A DNA stretch of 64,000 bases from Mactra quadrangularis. Lineage: Eukaryota; Mollusca; Bivalvia; Venerida; Mactridae. Location of the stretch: assembly GCA_025267735.1 (NCBI GenBank), contig CM046295.1, forward strand, positions 23,546,716-23,610,715, given 5' to 3'. Of this stretch, positions 34,630-48,228 are shown piece by piece. The position numbers were made by a program, and so were the translations under genes. How positions within the stretch are numbered: the first letter of the stretch is position 1; each line of letters starts with the position of its first letter. The notes beneath the pieces were generated by a model that saw only the letters and a program-made list of their open reading frames with translations, searched no databases and was not told where the DNA came from.

Positions 34630-34920
34630 GCCCGCCCGGGCAGGTCAGTTGGTAGCATGCAAGTCTACTGATCGATGTGTCGTGGGTTCAATTCCCGGGC
34701 TATGACTATGAGTTGAGCTTGGTCATGAAATAATTTCTACGACCAATCTCCCTCTTATCAGCGATTCTTCTTCATATAGGACAGTAGTCAGTCACTGACG
34801 GAGGTATGCGTCAGTAGTTGGTTAACAGTTAAATCTAGAGATTTAGCCTTTTCGGGAACAGTAAGTAGATAAACTGACCGCTGTGATTTAACCTTTACAA
34901 TGTGTTGCTACGGCGTTACC
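34630..34920 (+). mobile_element. SINE family 1, full-length
   Basis: Head 'gggcaggtcagttggtagca', B-box-like 'ggttcaattcc', body and tail 'gttgctacggcgttaccccc'. Confidence 0.9.
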
Positions 34921-35081
34921 CCCCATAATATTTTTGAAAGACTAAACCTTTGGCAGCCTAAACAATTACACACTTAACAAGTTACTGTTATTCAGTGGAA
35001 TGAACCTAATGTTGATTCATTTATTGCATTAACGGTTTTAAGATATGTACATGTATTGTTCATATTAAAATCTTTTTAGGT

Positions 35082-35312
35082 CGGATTAAATGCCGTAGTA
35101 ACATATTGTATATCATAGCAGTCAGAAAACCTACACATTGTTTCTGGAAAGGCAAAATATGTGGAGTTAGCTGTTAACAAACTACTAGGCACACACCACT
35201 TCCGTCAGTGACAGACGAATGTCCTACATGATTTAGAATCATTGGTAGGAAAAAAGAAAAACCAAATAAATGATTTCATGACGAAAATCCACGTATGCCC
35301 TGCCCGGCGATG
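35082..35312 (-). mobile_element. SINE family 1, head truncated
   Basis: Tail 'aaatgccgtagtaacatatt', body to 'atgccctgcccggcga'; the head is missing. Confidence 0.82.
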
Positions 35313-35599
35313 AATGTCAATAAATCAATTATATTTCTATATGGAAGCGTACTTACACAGCAAAAATTAAATAAAATTACTACATGAAATCCATAAGTGT
35401 ATTTGTTGTCCGTTAGTCAATTTGAAAGAGCATGAAGCAATTTTTTAAATGGATAAATGCATATTTTATAGTTATGTATTTTTTATTATTAATATGTTGC
35501 ATTATTCCGCAAAATGTGCAAAATGTGGTTGTGGTTCGAAAGTTTGGACCTCCTAGAAAAAGCTCGGAGCCCCCCCCCCTAAATAAATCCTGGATACGC

Positions 35600-37876
35600 T
35601 CGTTTAGTGTATAAATATTTCTTAGTTCTATAACATATTGTTGAATGAAAATATGAATTCAGAGAGAACCAATTGATAAACAGTATACAATGTATACTAC
35701 TAATGAATATTATTTAAGTGATTTATTTTTAGCAGTCAATTAGTAACAAAAAACAATTGTCAAGATTTTGAGCATGTACATGTATTCTAGCAACATATTA
35801 TACTGAAACGGAAATACTTTTCAAACACTTGATTAAACAATTAACTCTCAATTATGAAAACAAAGAATCGGAAACTGCGGAGTGTATTTTCGAACCCCAC
35901 TATATATTGTTATAAAAAATGCAGTAAATTTAAAAAGGAAGTTTTGCACAAATGGAGCATTTTTTCGATTTTGTTTCGTGTTTACGAAGATTTATTTGTT
36001 TTTAACGAAATGTTTTTCGTACTCACAAAATATTATTTCGTTTCTGCGAAATGTTACTTCGTTTAATCGAAATGATATAACGTTTAAACGAAATAATTGT
36101 GAAACTTGAAAAAATATTTCAAAATATTACTTCAGAGGGACCGTACTTTGGTGTTACAATAATGAAGGATGATAATTCCTTACCCTGAGACAGCACATTT
36201 ATTGTTTCAAGCTTTTTGGGGACTCTTATTCATTTATAAATTAAAATTTGATCAAATGCATTATATCGAGCGAAATGGTGGCCATCTTGTTTCATTTTAT
36301 TTTGGTTTAATGCCTTACTCAATGTAGACAATTATTTATACTTGCCACTAAGAATAGTAAAGTGGTGCTTTTCACAAAAATTCTTACAAAATACATCTTC
36401 GTAAGTCAGTTTCATATAATAAGCACTTCGATATGATATTCAAACTGTATACACAATTCTAAACATTTTGTATAATATTTAAAATTGATAAGCAAAACAA
36501 TAAGCGTATTATTAATGGTCTTAACTTCACTCTGTATTTACGAAAAATACAACAAACAATTATATTCAATACCAGACGTGCGGTTTTAATGGTTTACAGT
36601 CATGACAATGGTAGATAAAAATACAAGTTACAATGACAATATAGGGGTTAATGTCAGATAGAAACAGTGTGACATCATGATAGTACATTTACGAAACTTT
36701 AACATATATAGTGTGAATTATATATTTGATTGTTAAAATTTCATGACTTGAGTATCAAAACGCGCCAGACTCGCCCAGTAAAAACCAGAGCTCGACCTTT
36801 TTCATTTTTTTGTCTTTGCTCTGGAAAACAGTGTCATTTTGTCAAGTGTCTGTCGGTGAATATTCGACCTCATTCTTGATAATCTTTTTAGCACTTTTGC
36901 TTATTCTCTACCACATGTATAGCGTACAAGATTTATTTTCATTAAACTATGAAGATAACAACATACGAGTATATGTATTACATTTTATAACATAGAACTG
37001 AGACTTTTCATTTACACAGCATAATGATGTTATGGCAATCAATAGTTCTTTTATTTTACAATATACTATTGAGAATCTAAAATTTATAAAGCAAGTGATG
37101 TTTCACATTCATGTGTCTTGCAATTGACAACATACAAGAAAATTACAGAGAAAGGGGAACACTATTTATAACAGACATAACAATCATAGAGACTATATGA
37201 CATAAACACATGTTTATTTTTACATTAAATTGAATAAAATTTTACATTAATGAATACCAATAAGTATAAATCGTTATATATTACAAATAATGCTCAATGT
37301 CAAAAGAGCTAGCACTGAAAACATTCTTTCATATAACATGCACAGCATAAACGAAATATATATTTTACATGCAATTTAGACAAATCTGCTGACATTAGGA
37401 AATTCAGGCAAAATAATGAAAAAAAAGTACGTAACCATTAATAATAATGCGCATAACGTATTTTTCTATTAAAAACGTAAACGTAGACAGATAAATTTGA
37501 AATCTGGCATAAAATTATTCTTAGGAAAACTTAGTTTAACTGAGCCTGTCTGGTAGAATGACAATTTTCTACACACCAACACCTTTGTCTTACGAAAATA
37601 TTTTTCGTAAGAAATTTTATGAAAAGCACCACAGGTATTTTACTGGATTCACAAAAATTATTTTTACTTTGTATGATTTGTTATGTAACAGTTGAATTCA
37701 AAGTTGCTTTACAACAACCATTTTATGATTTATCTTATTGTGCACTTGTAGTATGATGTCAAATATTGTAAATAGAATGCATCTAGTACGTATATATGTA
37801 ACATGCTTTTTAGTTGAATACATATTATTATACATATTACTATACATACTATTATTTATATCATTTTTGTACCAAT
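35600..37876. other. AT-rich intergenic DNA, no gene recognised
   Basis: Contains a weak array of 'acgaaat' words (35960-36100). Short frames show no conserved motifs. Confidence 0.6.
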
Positions 37877-38052
37877 GATTTTTAATTATGTAGGACAGTT
37901 GTCAGTCACTGATGAAAGTGAGTGCTTAGTAGTTGGTTAACAGCTTAATCCAGATATTTAGCCTTTCCAGGAGGAGAGAGTAGGTTGACTGACCGCCGTT
38001 CTATGACATGTACAGTGTGTTGCTACTGGATTTAACCCAATAAACAATCAAA
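37877..38052 (+). mobile_element. SINE family 1, 5'-truncated
   Basis: Body from 'gattttta' and 'gtcagtcactgatg' to tail 'gttgctactggatttaaccc'. Confidence 0.85.
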
Positions 38053-38621
38053 CATAAATAGATATTAATATATTTGCTATGTAATGTGTGATTATTCTTT
38101 TGTATGTATATGTATATATGTTTTGTAAATATTTGTTATGCTCTTCATAACTATTGTTTTGCTCTTCATACACTATCGGTAGCAGTTATGCTCTTCAGTA
38201 ATGGAGGAAATAAAACAAATAAGAAATACAAAAGATGCGTTAAATTTAACCAGAAAATCAACCTGGCTTATTTAAACCAAAATCTCATACAGTCGCTTAT
38301 CTAGTGTTTAACCAATCTCCGTTGTCGCACACGATCTCTTAGATCTCAATGGAGGGTCACGTCGGGATGACCTTTTTTTCGACCAATCAATGCGTAGCTT
38401 TCATCTAGACGAAACCATTTTAATAACATTTTGATTTCGTAATTAATTTCTATTTTCAGACCAAGGTTTGCGAGGTAATTGAACAGCGGTATTATTCACA
38501 GTCTACTATTGGACGGCTCATTTCAAATTGCGTATATTAAATATTATATCAAATATTAGATTTGTTCAATAAGTTAAAACGATACAAGTAAAGCATCGAT
38601 ATTTGTATTAAAAGTATTTTT

Positions 38622-38911
38622 GTTGAGTTTAACGCCGTAGCAACACATTGTATATGTCAAATAACGGCGGTCAGACCACCTACTCACTGTTCCTGGAAAG
38701 GCTTAACCTCTGGATTTAGCTGTTAACCTACAACTAGGCGCATACTTCCGTCTGTGCCTGACTACTGCCCTACATGATTTAGAATCAGTGGTAGGAGGGA
38801 GAAAATTATTTCATGCCCAAGTTCCATGAAAGTATTCCTAGCCCGGGAATCCAACCTACGACCCCTTGATCAGTAGATTTGCGCGCTATCGACTAAACTA
38901 GCCGTGCGGGC
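38622..38911 (-). mobile_element. SINE family 1, full-length
   Basis: Tail 'gagtttaacgccgtagcaac' to tRNA-like head ending 'actaaactagccgtgcgggc'. Confidence 0.9.
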
Positions 38912-39898
38912 TAAATCCAAAACTACTGAAATCTAACCAGCTTATCAACCTTACCGACCGTTATCGTTGTCACAGCTTGTTCTGCATATTAAAATTATTT
39001 CTGTAATTTAGCGCATTCTTAATGAATAAACATAAATATACCAGAGCATTTTATCGTCAGATTAACATAATTGTATAAATTTGATAATGTTAGGTTGAGT
39101 ATCAATAAAAATTTATTTATGTGTTGATTATGTTTCGTGTTGTAAATGGTTATGTACACATTTGTATAAGCTAATAAAATTATTTATCTATCGAATAATA
39201 TTTTCGAAAATCAAATAAACAGACAAACATGAATAAAATGATAATTATCCTCAATCACATTGAAATTGCAAAATTTACATTTTCTTTCTAACTGACAATT
39301 CTGTTAGCTGAGAATCTGCTAATGTGCGCTTGTAACCAATTACTTGTTGGTTACTTCATTTGATTGTCAGCCATTACTCTCATATTTTAAATTTATTAAA
39401 ATGTATCAACTATTTGTTGTCACTGATTTAATTAATATCGAAAAAAAAACAAAGAGTTTCTTTGGTCGTGATTTGAATTTACAAGATTAAAATATCAATA
39501 ACACCACATACTGTAGAAGTGTAAAACAATTTCTCCTTTACATAGGAATTCAACAAAAACAATAATTATAAATATTATAAATAGTAAAATACTTATTGAA
39601 ACAAAAGAAGACATAAACTCACCATTTTTATCACACAAATCCTGTACAGCGAAACAATACTGGTTGTTGAATTTAGTTAATGTCAAAATCAATTTTGAAT
39701 GTCCCCGTTCCAAAGCAGGCTCAAGTAAGGAGGTAAACTTGAAGAATATTTAAAATTGTCCGGTGTAGGGCGCATGCGCGACGACGATGATTGTTAGTAT
39801 ATTACTTCAAGGAAATAAAAAATGACCTACTTTCTATAAAACACTTAGTTGTAGTCAATTGTTGTTCTAAGTTATAATTTGCATGATTTTGCAATTTA

Positions 39899-40100
39899 AA
39901 CCAGTTACTGCGCATATAATTCCTCCAGTGATTGGCAACTGCCTACCATGATTAGGAATCAGTGGTTGTAGGGAAGATGGCCGTAGAAATCATTTAATGA
40001 CTAAACCCCACGTAAGTATGCCCCGCGCGGGAATCGAATCCACGATTCCTCGATCTGTAGTCTTGCGCGCTACCATTGTAACCAACTGAGCTTGCATGGT
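39899..40100 (-). mobile_element. SINE family 1, tail missing
   Basis: Body from 'ccagttactgcgcata' to head with 'cgcgctaccattgtaaccaa'. Confidence 0.82.
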
Positions 40101-42720
40101 TAATTAATTTAACGACTTTTTCTAGTGCACGTAATACATTGTCATTATGTCTATATCAATGCTTTATTAGTTGCAATTGTTAAAAAATGTGTTATTTGCC
40201 CTGTAAGCAGGCAATTCACAGCACAATACTGCAAAATCTGTTTAAAAGTAATTTGATTGAGTTCAAACCCAAATTATAATTGATTCTTCCCGCAGAGACC
40301 GGTATATTCCGAGAGCTCACAGGGTTTTAATTGCGGTATCGCGCCCAAAAGGTTTGATGAGTGATTCTAATGTAGGTTTAGAAGAAAATCGGGTTAAATA
40401 CCGTAACCAAAGTAAAAACAAGTTACCATTTTTCTAAAAAGCTTTTACAATGATGGCTATTTAATAAAAACTATTCATATGGTATTTACAAGTTCCTAAA
40501 ATGTAACTCTTACTTAAAAACGTCATCATTTGAATGTGAAATACCTCTTGATTAATTGTTAACTACACTATAATTGATAAATTGGTAAAAACTATTATTT
40601 ATGTAAATTATAAACATCGCAATCTCAATTTTCTACTTTAAGTATCTTGTTTTTGCAATTTCTTAAAAAATGTTTTTTATCTAGACATAAACACAATGAC
40701 TTAAAATGACATTATTGATTAGATAATATATCACAATATCACCTTAAACGTTGTAAAACCCAACAATATCAACAAAACACGCAAGCAATACAGTCAATTT
40801 TTAATCCCTTCTTCCCTTCTTTATTTAACTCGTCAGATAAGAACATAATCACTCTATATTTAACTCGTCAGTTAAGCGGTCAGTGTTTTAGGAGGACCTT
40901 AATAATCGGAATTATCGGCTTTTATGCCTGACGAAAAGGTCCAAAATTTTGCAGTTACCCTTTCACAAAATCTGATTTCATTCCAGAAGGGGCGTCGCGC
41001 TTCGGCTTCAAAAATTTGAACATATATATATATGAGCCCATATTCCGCTTTATTGCACACGGTATCCCTCGGCTGACGTCTCGTGATAATATTTTCCATG
41101 GGGTAGATTGATTTATATACTCGGTCATATAATATTTATGATTTATATTATACAGTCCTTGGTAACATTTAGTATTATTTTGTACATACAACTATGGGCC
41201 TATGTAGGGTAAGAAAGGAAATACTTTGAAATCTCAATAATTTTGCTTCACATTCGACTATTTGATTGAACAATTCACACATTTAATCATAGTCTCTCTA
41301 ACACCCTATCATATAGCAAACAACTATTTTCTTGATTGATGTATATTGCTCCTACGCACTGCATTGGACCTGCAAAGGATTAAAGTCATAAAACAGCAGG
41401 ACTGCTGTCATGTTTATGTAAATAGACCCTATATTATGTGTCATGTTGGTTACAGAAATAACTAACATTATCTTAAACTTTAGACGAAGGCGTTATGTGA
41501 GCGACACTTGGATAGGTTGATAGGTTAAGCGCTAGATGACGTTTGTCACGAAATTTTTCGCGGAAGCATTCTGATTGGTAAATATCGACCAAAATTATGA
41601 CGTTTCTTTCCTGAAATTAGCCGTGTTGCGCCAGATGCTAGTATAAAGAATCCTACCTAGCCTCTGGGAACGAGAATGGTTTTTCTAGGATTTGGGATCC
41701 ACGTTAATGTTTCGTATATTGCACCCATTTTTGCAACATTTGTGCGAATTTCTATACTTATCTTACTTGTTATTTCAGGTGATTGTAAAAGGGTACAGAA
41801 TGTCACTCTTGAATTATATGACAATGAACAATCTTCTGCAAAATTTAAACAAATTGTCAATGACTGGTTAATATTATGAGCCTGTTTTATAAGGTTAGCC
41901 CAGGTTGCAATGTCCTTCGAAAAGGTTTACTGCAATATAGCTAGTTGATTTGCTAGTGAGAGTTATGTTACATTTTTTTTCTGTCTTGGGTAAAACTTTC
42001 AAAATCTCTGTTTTTCATAATTGCTGCTCCATGGAGTATGCGTTTCTTTATCAAGAATACGGACATATTTATTTAGTGCATAGATTTCGCTAGTGCAGTT
42101 AAAGTTTATGAGAAAAGTTTAGACAAGAAATGTCTTTAAAAAAGACGAACGTCGTAGAGTTAGGAGACAAGCACGATATGTCAAAGTGAATTAACTAAAT
42201 ATCTGCAATTAATTATTGCATTTCACATTGCATTTACGGTTTACCATTGAAATGTCCCAGAATAAATAGATCAATATCGTTGTCATAAGATTTAAAAAAA
42301 AACTATTTGTTTTATCAAAGGAAAATAATTTGTATGTTCATGATATACTGATTAACAAAGAAAGTCATTGTTCCCAGTTTATCCAGCATACGAAGGGGAA
42401 ACTACTCTCAGCAAAGTATTTTATCTAAAGTTCGTCAGTCATAAAAGTTTTGTTGTATATGAAAAATATTTTTTATAACCTGACACACAATCATTAGTTT
42501 TTTCAATTAAAAATCCAATGTTCGAGTAGAATAACCTTGGCTGTGCATTACTTCGTTTATAAGGCTTATGAAAACACCACATATTGTTTCTCCTACGTTG
42601 CATGCAAAATTTTGCGTTTGTCCACTAGAATGCGATTTTATAAATAGATTTGAATATTCCGAAAGCCAGCTCAGACAGCTGCGCCGATAAACTATTAAAA
42701 TAAACTTCGTATTTGGAATA
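40101..42720. other. Region upstream of METTL25B-like exons; missing N-terminal exons not found
   Basis: A somewhat more GC-rich patch at 41450-41800 has a plus-strand frame (41676-41879) with a hydrophobic N terminus, and a splice-acceptor-like 'ttatttcag' at 41771-41779. It could be a first exon or promoter region but matches no family I know. Confidence 0.35.
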
Positions 42721-43592
42721 CAGTAAAACCCCTCTACAACAGCCAGCAGCCGGCGATGACAAAAGTGGCTGTTGTAGAGAGGTGGCTGTTGTTGGGAGGG
42801 ATATTTTGGCTGCTCAGATGCTAGTAGTTAATAGTTGGTTTCCATGGTGTGTGTTTATAGTGATATGTCTTTTATATTGAGCTATATGTCATTAAAATAT
42901 TATCAGTTGTGCTCTTATATAACAAAATTTGGTATAATGCAGATAAAAAATTACCTTGTCAATTTTGATATGAGTATGGTGGTCAATGATTGTTCCATAG
43001 ACACCTAATTGTAGACATTAGCTGGTATAATTATCAGCTTATGAACTTCAAAAGGCTAATCAATTTAAATTGTTTCATTTTTATCATTACTTTAATTATT
43101 GCATTATAAAGACAAAAGGCTAAAATCCACCCAAACCCGTTTTAATATAAACAGATAAAATTAACATTATGTTATGTTCAGTTCTGTTTTAAACTGATTT
43201 ATGTGAAAACGTTAAATATAATGATCGCAAAATAACATCTTTTCATTGACAGTTAATCCACAATGGTTCCTGTTACTATAGTAACACACAATCAACCTTT
43301 CTATCTTGATACTTGTATATTCACAACATATTGATAACAGGATATACAGTATATTGTTTAACAATGATTGGTGATGACACTTTATAAATGTACAATGGGT
43401 ACAAAATTTCACCGGCTGTTCGGGAGATTTATACCTATCGTTGGGATATTATAGACTGGCTGTTGACCGGAGTAAGGAGGTGACCGTTATTGGGAGGTTC
43501 ATAACTGTTGAAAAATGCAAGGGGTGAATTTGAAGTGGCTGTTTTGAGGAGGTGGCTGTTGTTAAGAGATGGCTGTTAAGGGAGGTTATACT
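42721..43592. mobile_element. pogo/Tigger-like MITE
   Basis: Ends 'cagtaaaacccctctacaac' and 'agggaggttatactg', with several 'gtggctgttg' words inside both ends. It ends 81 bp before METTL25B-like exon a. Confidence 0.75.
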
Positions 43593-43673
43593 GCAGTTTA
43601 CAAGTCACTTAGTTGTCGGCCATATTGTTTCAGACTAGTAAACATTGACTTTATTTTCTCATTTATTTTTCAG

Positions 43674-43803
43674 AATGTTCACAAAGACATACACATTTTC
43701 CAATGAGCAAAAACTTAAAGAAAGCTGTAACTAATGTTAAAAAATCGCTTCCAGACTTTGGATTTTCTCCATACATTCTAAGATTAGGAGCTCAAGAAAC
43801 AAG
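43674..43803 (+). CDS. METTL25B-like exon a
   Basis: Acceptor atttttcag, donor GTCAGT. It reads CSQRHTHFPMSKNLKKAVTN and ends YILRLGAQETR, with the Arg codon split. The FPMS motif matches the family segment just after the methyltransferase core. Confidence 0.82.
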
Positions 43804-46800
43804 GTCAGTTATATAGAAGATATTAGTCGATTACGACGTAAAATCGATTAATGTTTCACGAAGTGAGCTCAGAAAAACATATTTTTCAAAAGTGGCCTCT
43901 TATACGAAGATATGTATAACCCTTGGCCCCTTCATTATGGTCCCTGTTGATGTTCTAGTTTATTTGTCAGTAGAGGTTGTGCCTGTATGATACACTCAAA
44001 ACAAGCGGAAAACCTACTTTAGTCGACTGACCCACCTTCATATATGGTGAAAGGTGCCTGAATGAAGTCCTTAGGGTTACCCACTGAGGATTTGAAGTAA
44101 TAAGATTTACCGACTTAGCTATGTAAGACTTTTGAAACAAATTGTATACAGTGTATATGCTTTCTGATTAAAACCTGATTTAGAATTATCAGATTGCTCA
44201 CTTGCTTGTTATAGATCTGGCTACTTCTTACGTCGGGTCATGTTCAGCTGACCTATGTTTTTTATAATATTCATGGTGAAATCATTTTGCTCAGTAACTT
44301 GTTTACATTGTCTACGTCACACATTTTGAAAAGAGCCGTCTAATCATAGCTGTCGAATTTGCTCGCAAACCTTCGTCTAAAAATGGAAATTACGAATTCA
44401 GGATGCTATTATTGGTTGACAAAAAGAACATCTCGACATGAACCCCCCCCTAAGCGATGACAAAAGAACTATATGAGGTATATAGGAGATAGAGTGTATA
44501 TCAAGCTTATTTTATTTGTAGAGCAAGATGGCGCAAACAGTCTTTACAAGAACACTTTCTGCATATGAAAAACGTGGCTTACAGAGCAATATTGGAATAC
44601 TGCATAGAAAAAGGTACGTAGGTTTTGGTCCATAATGCTTTAAATGGGGGTTCTATTGGGGATTTTAAGGTTGCCTTTTGCGAATAGCGGGAATATTCAT
44701 AGCTTTTTGAAGCAACATTTTAGATTTGCATATACTTAAGGGATTTACTTGAAACTTCCACATGTTTTGGGATTACCAATGCAGGTCAAATTTGCGTAAC
44801 TTCAGCATGGATTTGGCTGAATTATGGCCCTTTATGACCCTTTTATACTTAGAAAGAAGATCTTTGTAAGAAGTTTTGGTTGCAATTATTATACATTCAA
44901 CCAATGAAAAAAACACCTTGGATTTCATATATTTCATATGAATTGTATATCCATAACCGATTTTGTTTTCATGAGCACACTGAATGGTCGAGCTTGCCGT
45001 CCGTGGATTATCTTTTTTAAAAATGTATATCACTTTTACTTCTTATGACACCACTGTGATGTCATAAAATCTTCTTTCCTTTATTGGAAACTTAATTGCG
45101 AATGTAGTACTTTTCAGTTTGATCAAGGTGCGCGTAAAATGCCCATGAAGCTCATGTTTTTTCTACGTTTGCAATGAATTTTTAGTTGTAAATGAAATTT
45201 ATACTATTGTCTTTATTGTATAATATTACAAGTAAAAATGTTCTTTGAAAGTTCTTGATAATATTAAATTTTAAGGAAAACAAATCATGCATACTGCAAT
45301 TGCTTGATGCCAATTTATTGTAACTTGATTTGAATTATTTGTAGATAAACTGGTTGATGCCGATTTAGGTTTCAGATGATTCATTTAATTTTTTAAATGA
45401 GTGAAGTGAATTTGATAGTGATTTAAGACTTTTGAATATATTAAAATTATCAGTCAAATACCTATTTTCCATATGAAAGTGTTTTTTATGTTTCAGGGGA
45501 TGGAATCTTTAACTTAAAGAAAACAGCTCGAAAACTTGCACATAAAGACAATTTTGTATCGTTTCAAACTTATCTAGATGTAGTATTTAAACATATTAAA
45601 GTCAAGGATGCAGGTATGAAAGTTTCACTTATATTTCAAATTTATGTTGCATTTAAACATGTCAAAGTCATTTCACTCAAACATATGTTACATTTGAACA
45701 TGTACGATGAAACCGCTCTGCTCAGTTGGAAGCACGCAAGTTTACTGATGCAGGGGTAGTGGGTTCGATTCCCGGGCTAGACTAACTTTCATGGAGTTTA
45801 GTCATGAGATAATTTCTACAGATATTCTCTCCCTTACCACTGACTCTTAATCATATAGTTCAGTTGTCAGTCACTGACAGCAGTATGTGCCTTGTAACTG
45901 ATTAACCGCTAAATCCAGAGATTTAGCCTTTCCAGGATCGATGCGTAGGGTGACTGGCCGCAGTGATATGACCTATACAATGTGTTGTTACGGTGTTAAT
46001 CCCAACAAAAAATGAACAATTATTTAACTTATGTTTCAAACTTTGATCTAAACCTATCCAATAACCGCAAGTAAGATGACTAGCCACTGTAATATGACTT
46101 CATTGCGTCGCCAATCATAAAATGATACACAACATTACTGTTAGTTCGTGAGTATAGTCGGTCCGACAAAATTAACCTGAGCTTGAACTACCCTATTAAA
46201 ACAATTACACGCTTCACTCACATTAAGTCAGGAGTTTTCGTATGCGTGTATACGATTATTCACGTGTTTATAACAAATTATGTTTTTTTGCAAAAAGCTT
46301 CCAATAAAGCGCGATTTACAAACGAAGACAAAAAAGATAGTAGGTACTGAGTTTAATATATTCTTGCATAAAGGTCAAGCTCAGGTTATTATTGTCGGAC
46401 TATATTGTTCGTTTTTTCTCAACTGTCAAAGCATGAATAATTTCACGGTGACTTCGTGCTCTTTGTCTAACACTCGTGATATTGAGATAGTGTGTAATCA
46501 TTCACCGTGAAATTATTCATGCTTTGACAGTTTAGAAAAAACGAACAATACCTCATGGTATTTATCCTAATGGGATATTTTACTCACTGGCGCAATCTTT
46601 GTTATTATCAACATAAATGTATGTATGTATACTATCATTTTAATATTCTAATATTTTAGATTTTGCTTCTAATCACTACGAATTGTTTCGACAGAAGATG
46701 TTGGATGCCTATAAGTTATTTGAATCAAATTTCAATCTTATCGAGCCATTTACAGTAAGTGACTTTGATTTTTATTGTACATTTTTTTTTCAGCTTTATA

Positions 46801-48038
46801 ACAAAACGAGTTCAGAAACATCGTAAAGTAATCACTCTTAAGTCTGTTTCCTTGTTCCTCAATTCATAGCAGTAATGATTAAGTTTCTTGCTCAAGGAAA
46901 CAATATAAAGGTTTTTAGTTTGATTCTAAGCAACGTAGATCTGGCTATCCAACGATAACAAGTCTTACCTGGCCATGTCCACTTCTTACTTATTTTATTT
47001 CTATTAAATTAAGAAGTGGACTGTGTAATGTGCAATCTTGGGGTAATTTTTGAGTTCTTTTTAGCCGGATTTTTCAACGAAAAAATTCGGCTTATACTTT
47101 GGCAAAATCCGGGCGGGCAGTTGAGCGGGAGGGCGAGCCTGTGGGTGGTCGGGCGGACGGTCGGGCGTACGATGTTGTTAACAATTGCGTTAGAGATTTT
47201 TACTGTATATTTCTGCCATTTATTGTCAGATCTGTATGAAACTTCATACATTGATAACGTACCATGTGATGAACAGAATTAGAATGTAACCACAGCTCTA
47301 CCTGGCTTTATTTTGGATTATTTCCCTTTGTGATTTTTGCGTCAAAGTTTTTAAATCCGACTAATGTGTTTTCCACATTAATATGAGGCTATTCTGTCTT
47401 AATTTTGTGCAATTCGTCTGTTTTCAATGACTTCAATTTTTTCTGGCGAATAGAAGCACAGTGCATCTTTCCAACCTCTAAGGAATATTTTGAATTGGAA
47501 GGGGTGCCAAAATTGTCATTTTATGTCAACTTTCTTATTTCTAAGTGGAATTTATTTAATTCGATTTAAACACTTATTCAACTCATATTACAGACATTTT
47601 GAGGGGAGGTTATACCTTTCCATGAAAATTTGACAATTATGTCAAATTTTCTCCACTTATAAGGTATATGGAGAAGTTTCTGGCCTTGTAGAGATAGGTG
47701 AGTACTGGTTAAAGACAAGGGTCCAGGAAAGTTAAGTTAGGTGTGCTGGATGCCGTAAAATACCCAAAAGGTGTTGACACGGCTTTTAACCCAGTATAAA
47801 TAAATAAATGAATGAAAACCTGACACAGTAATTTAGTTATGATATAATGTTGATAAATGTATAATATACAAATTTATTTTTTCAGGGTTTACAGTATTTA
47901 CTTCAACCTGTGATTGAATCTTTAATCTATAATGATAGATTACATTACTTGAAGGAAAATGGTTTCCAAGGCAACATTATACCAATATTTGATGAATTTA
48001 TATCACCACGAAATTTAGTTCTTACTGCAAATAAATAA
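43674..48038 (+). CDS. METTL25B-like: METTL25B/RRNAD1-like protein, five C-terminal exons
   Basis: Exons 43674-43803, 44522-44613, 45497-45613, 46660-46754 and 47886-48038 join in phase with GT-AG borders and end in TAA. The protein includes HFPMSKNLKKAV, YRAILEYCIEKG, the tail YNDRLHYLKENGFQG and the final FISPRNLVLTANK. The 'LLDRLLYLQE.GF' and 'SPRNLVLVATK' ends are characteristic of the METTL25/METTL25B family of SAM-dependent methyltransferase-like proteins as I recall it. The N-terminal Rossmann (SAM-binding) exons were not recognised upstream, so this is either a gene with long upstream introns or a 3' fragment. The first exon shown starts in phase 2 behind a good acceptor, so it is not the first of the gene. 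Confidence 0.85.
44522..44613 (+). CDS. METTL25B-like exon b
   Basis: Acceptor tatttgtag, donor GTACGT. ARWRKQSLQEHFLHMKNVAY then RAILEYCIEKG; the YRA.LE.(V/C)I helix fits the family. Confidence 0.85.
45497..45613 (+). CDS. METTL25B-like exon c
   Basis: Acceptor tgtttcag, donor GTATGA. GDGIFNLKKTARKLAHKDNF then VSFQTYLDVVFKHIKVKDA; the phase agrees with both sides. Confidence 0.85.
45708..46011 (+). mobile_element. SINE family 1, in METTL25B-like intron
   Basis: Head 'ctctgctcagttggaagcac', B-box-like 'gggttcgattcccg', tail 'gttgttacggtgttaatccc'. Confidence 0.88.
46403..46550. repeat. Foldback (long hairpin) in METTL25B-like intron
   Basis: Arms of about 48 bp: 'ctgtcaaagcatgaataatt' and 'aattattcatgctttgacag', ending 'tattgttcg' / 'cgaacaata', around a roughly 50-bp loop. 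Confidence 0.92.
46660..46754 (+). CDS. METTL25B-like exon d
   Basis: Acceptor atattttag, donor GTAAGT. DFASNHYELFRQKMLDAYKL then FESNFNLIEPFT. Confidence 0.85.
47597..47815 (+). mobile_element. SINE family 3, headless, in last METTL25B-like intron
   Basis: 'ggttatacctttccatgaaa', 'actggttaaagacaagggtc' and a 3' end 'aacccagtataaataaataa'; it extends the family's 3' part beyond the 27-kb copy. Confidence 0.82.
47886..48038 (+). CDS. METTL25B-like terminal exon
   Basis: Acceptor ttttttcag, TAA stop at 48036-48038. GLQYLLQPVIESLIYNDRLH, YLKENGFQGNIIPIFDEF and ISPRNLVLTANK; this tail is the strongest family evidence. Confidence 0.9.
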   Translation, partial: GLQYLLQPVIESLIYNDRLHYLKENGFQGNIIPIFDEFISPRNLVLTANK

Positions 48039-48228
48039 TTTGATATAGGAAGTTTTAATTAGTTAATTTTCTTTTTTACATGTTAAATGGATATACTGGC
48101 AAATGACTGTGCCAAAAGTATAGATCCAAGTTTAAAACAGTATTAAGAACGTAAGAAATAACTTACTAATAACATTTGTCGCTTATAACATTCAACTGAA
48201 CGAATTAAAACATGTGGCATTTACATTT

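Noticed and set aside
41676..41879. 67-codon frame with hydrophobic N terminus
   Set aside because: No family match, no consensus donor; an antisense frame of the same length is also open. Kept only as a possible upstream exon region.
46280..46510. 76-codon frame starting near 'LPIKRDLQTKTK'
   Set aside because: Its start matches a dispersed repeat also at 7486-7540 and its end is an arm of the foldback; it lies in a METTL25B-like intron.
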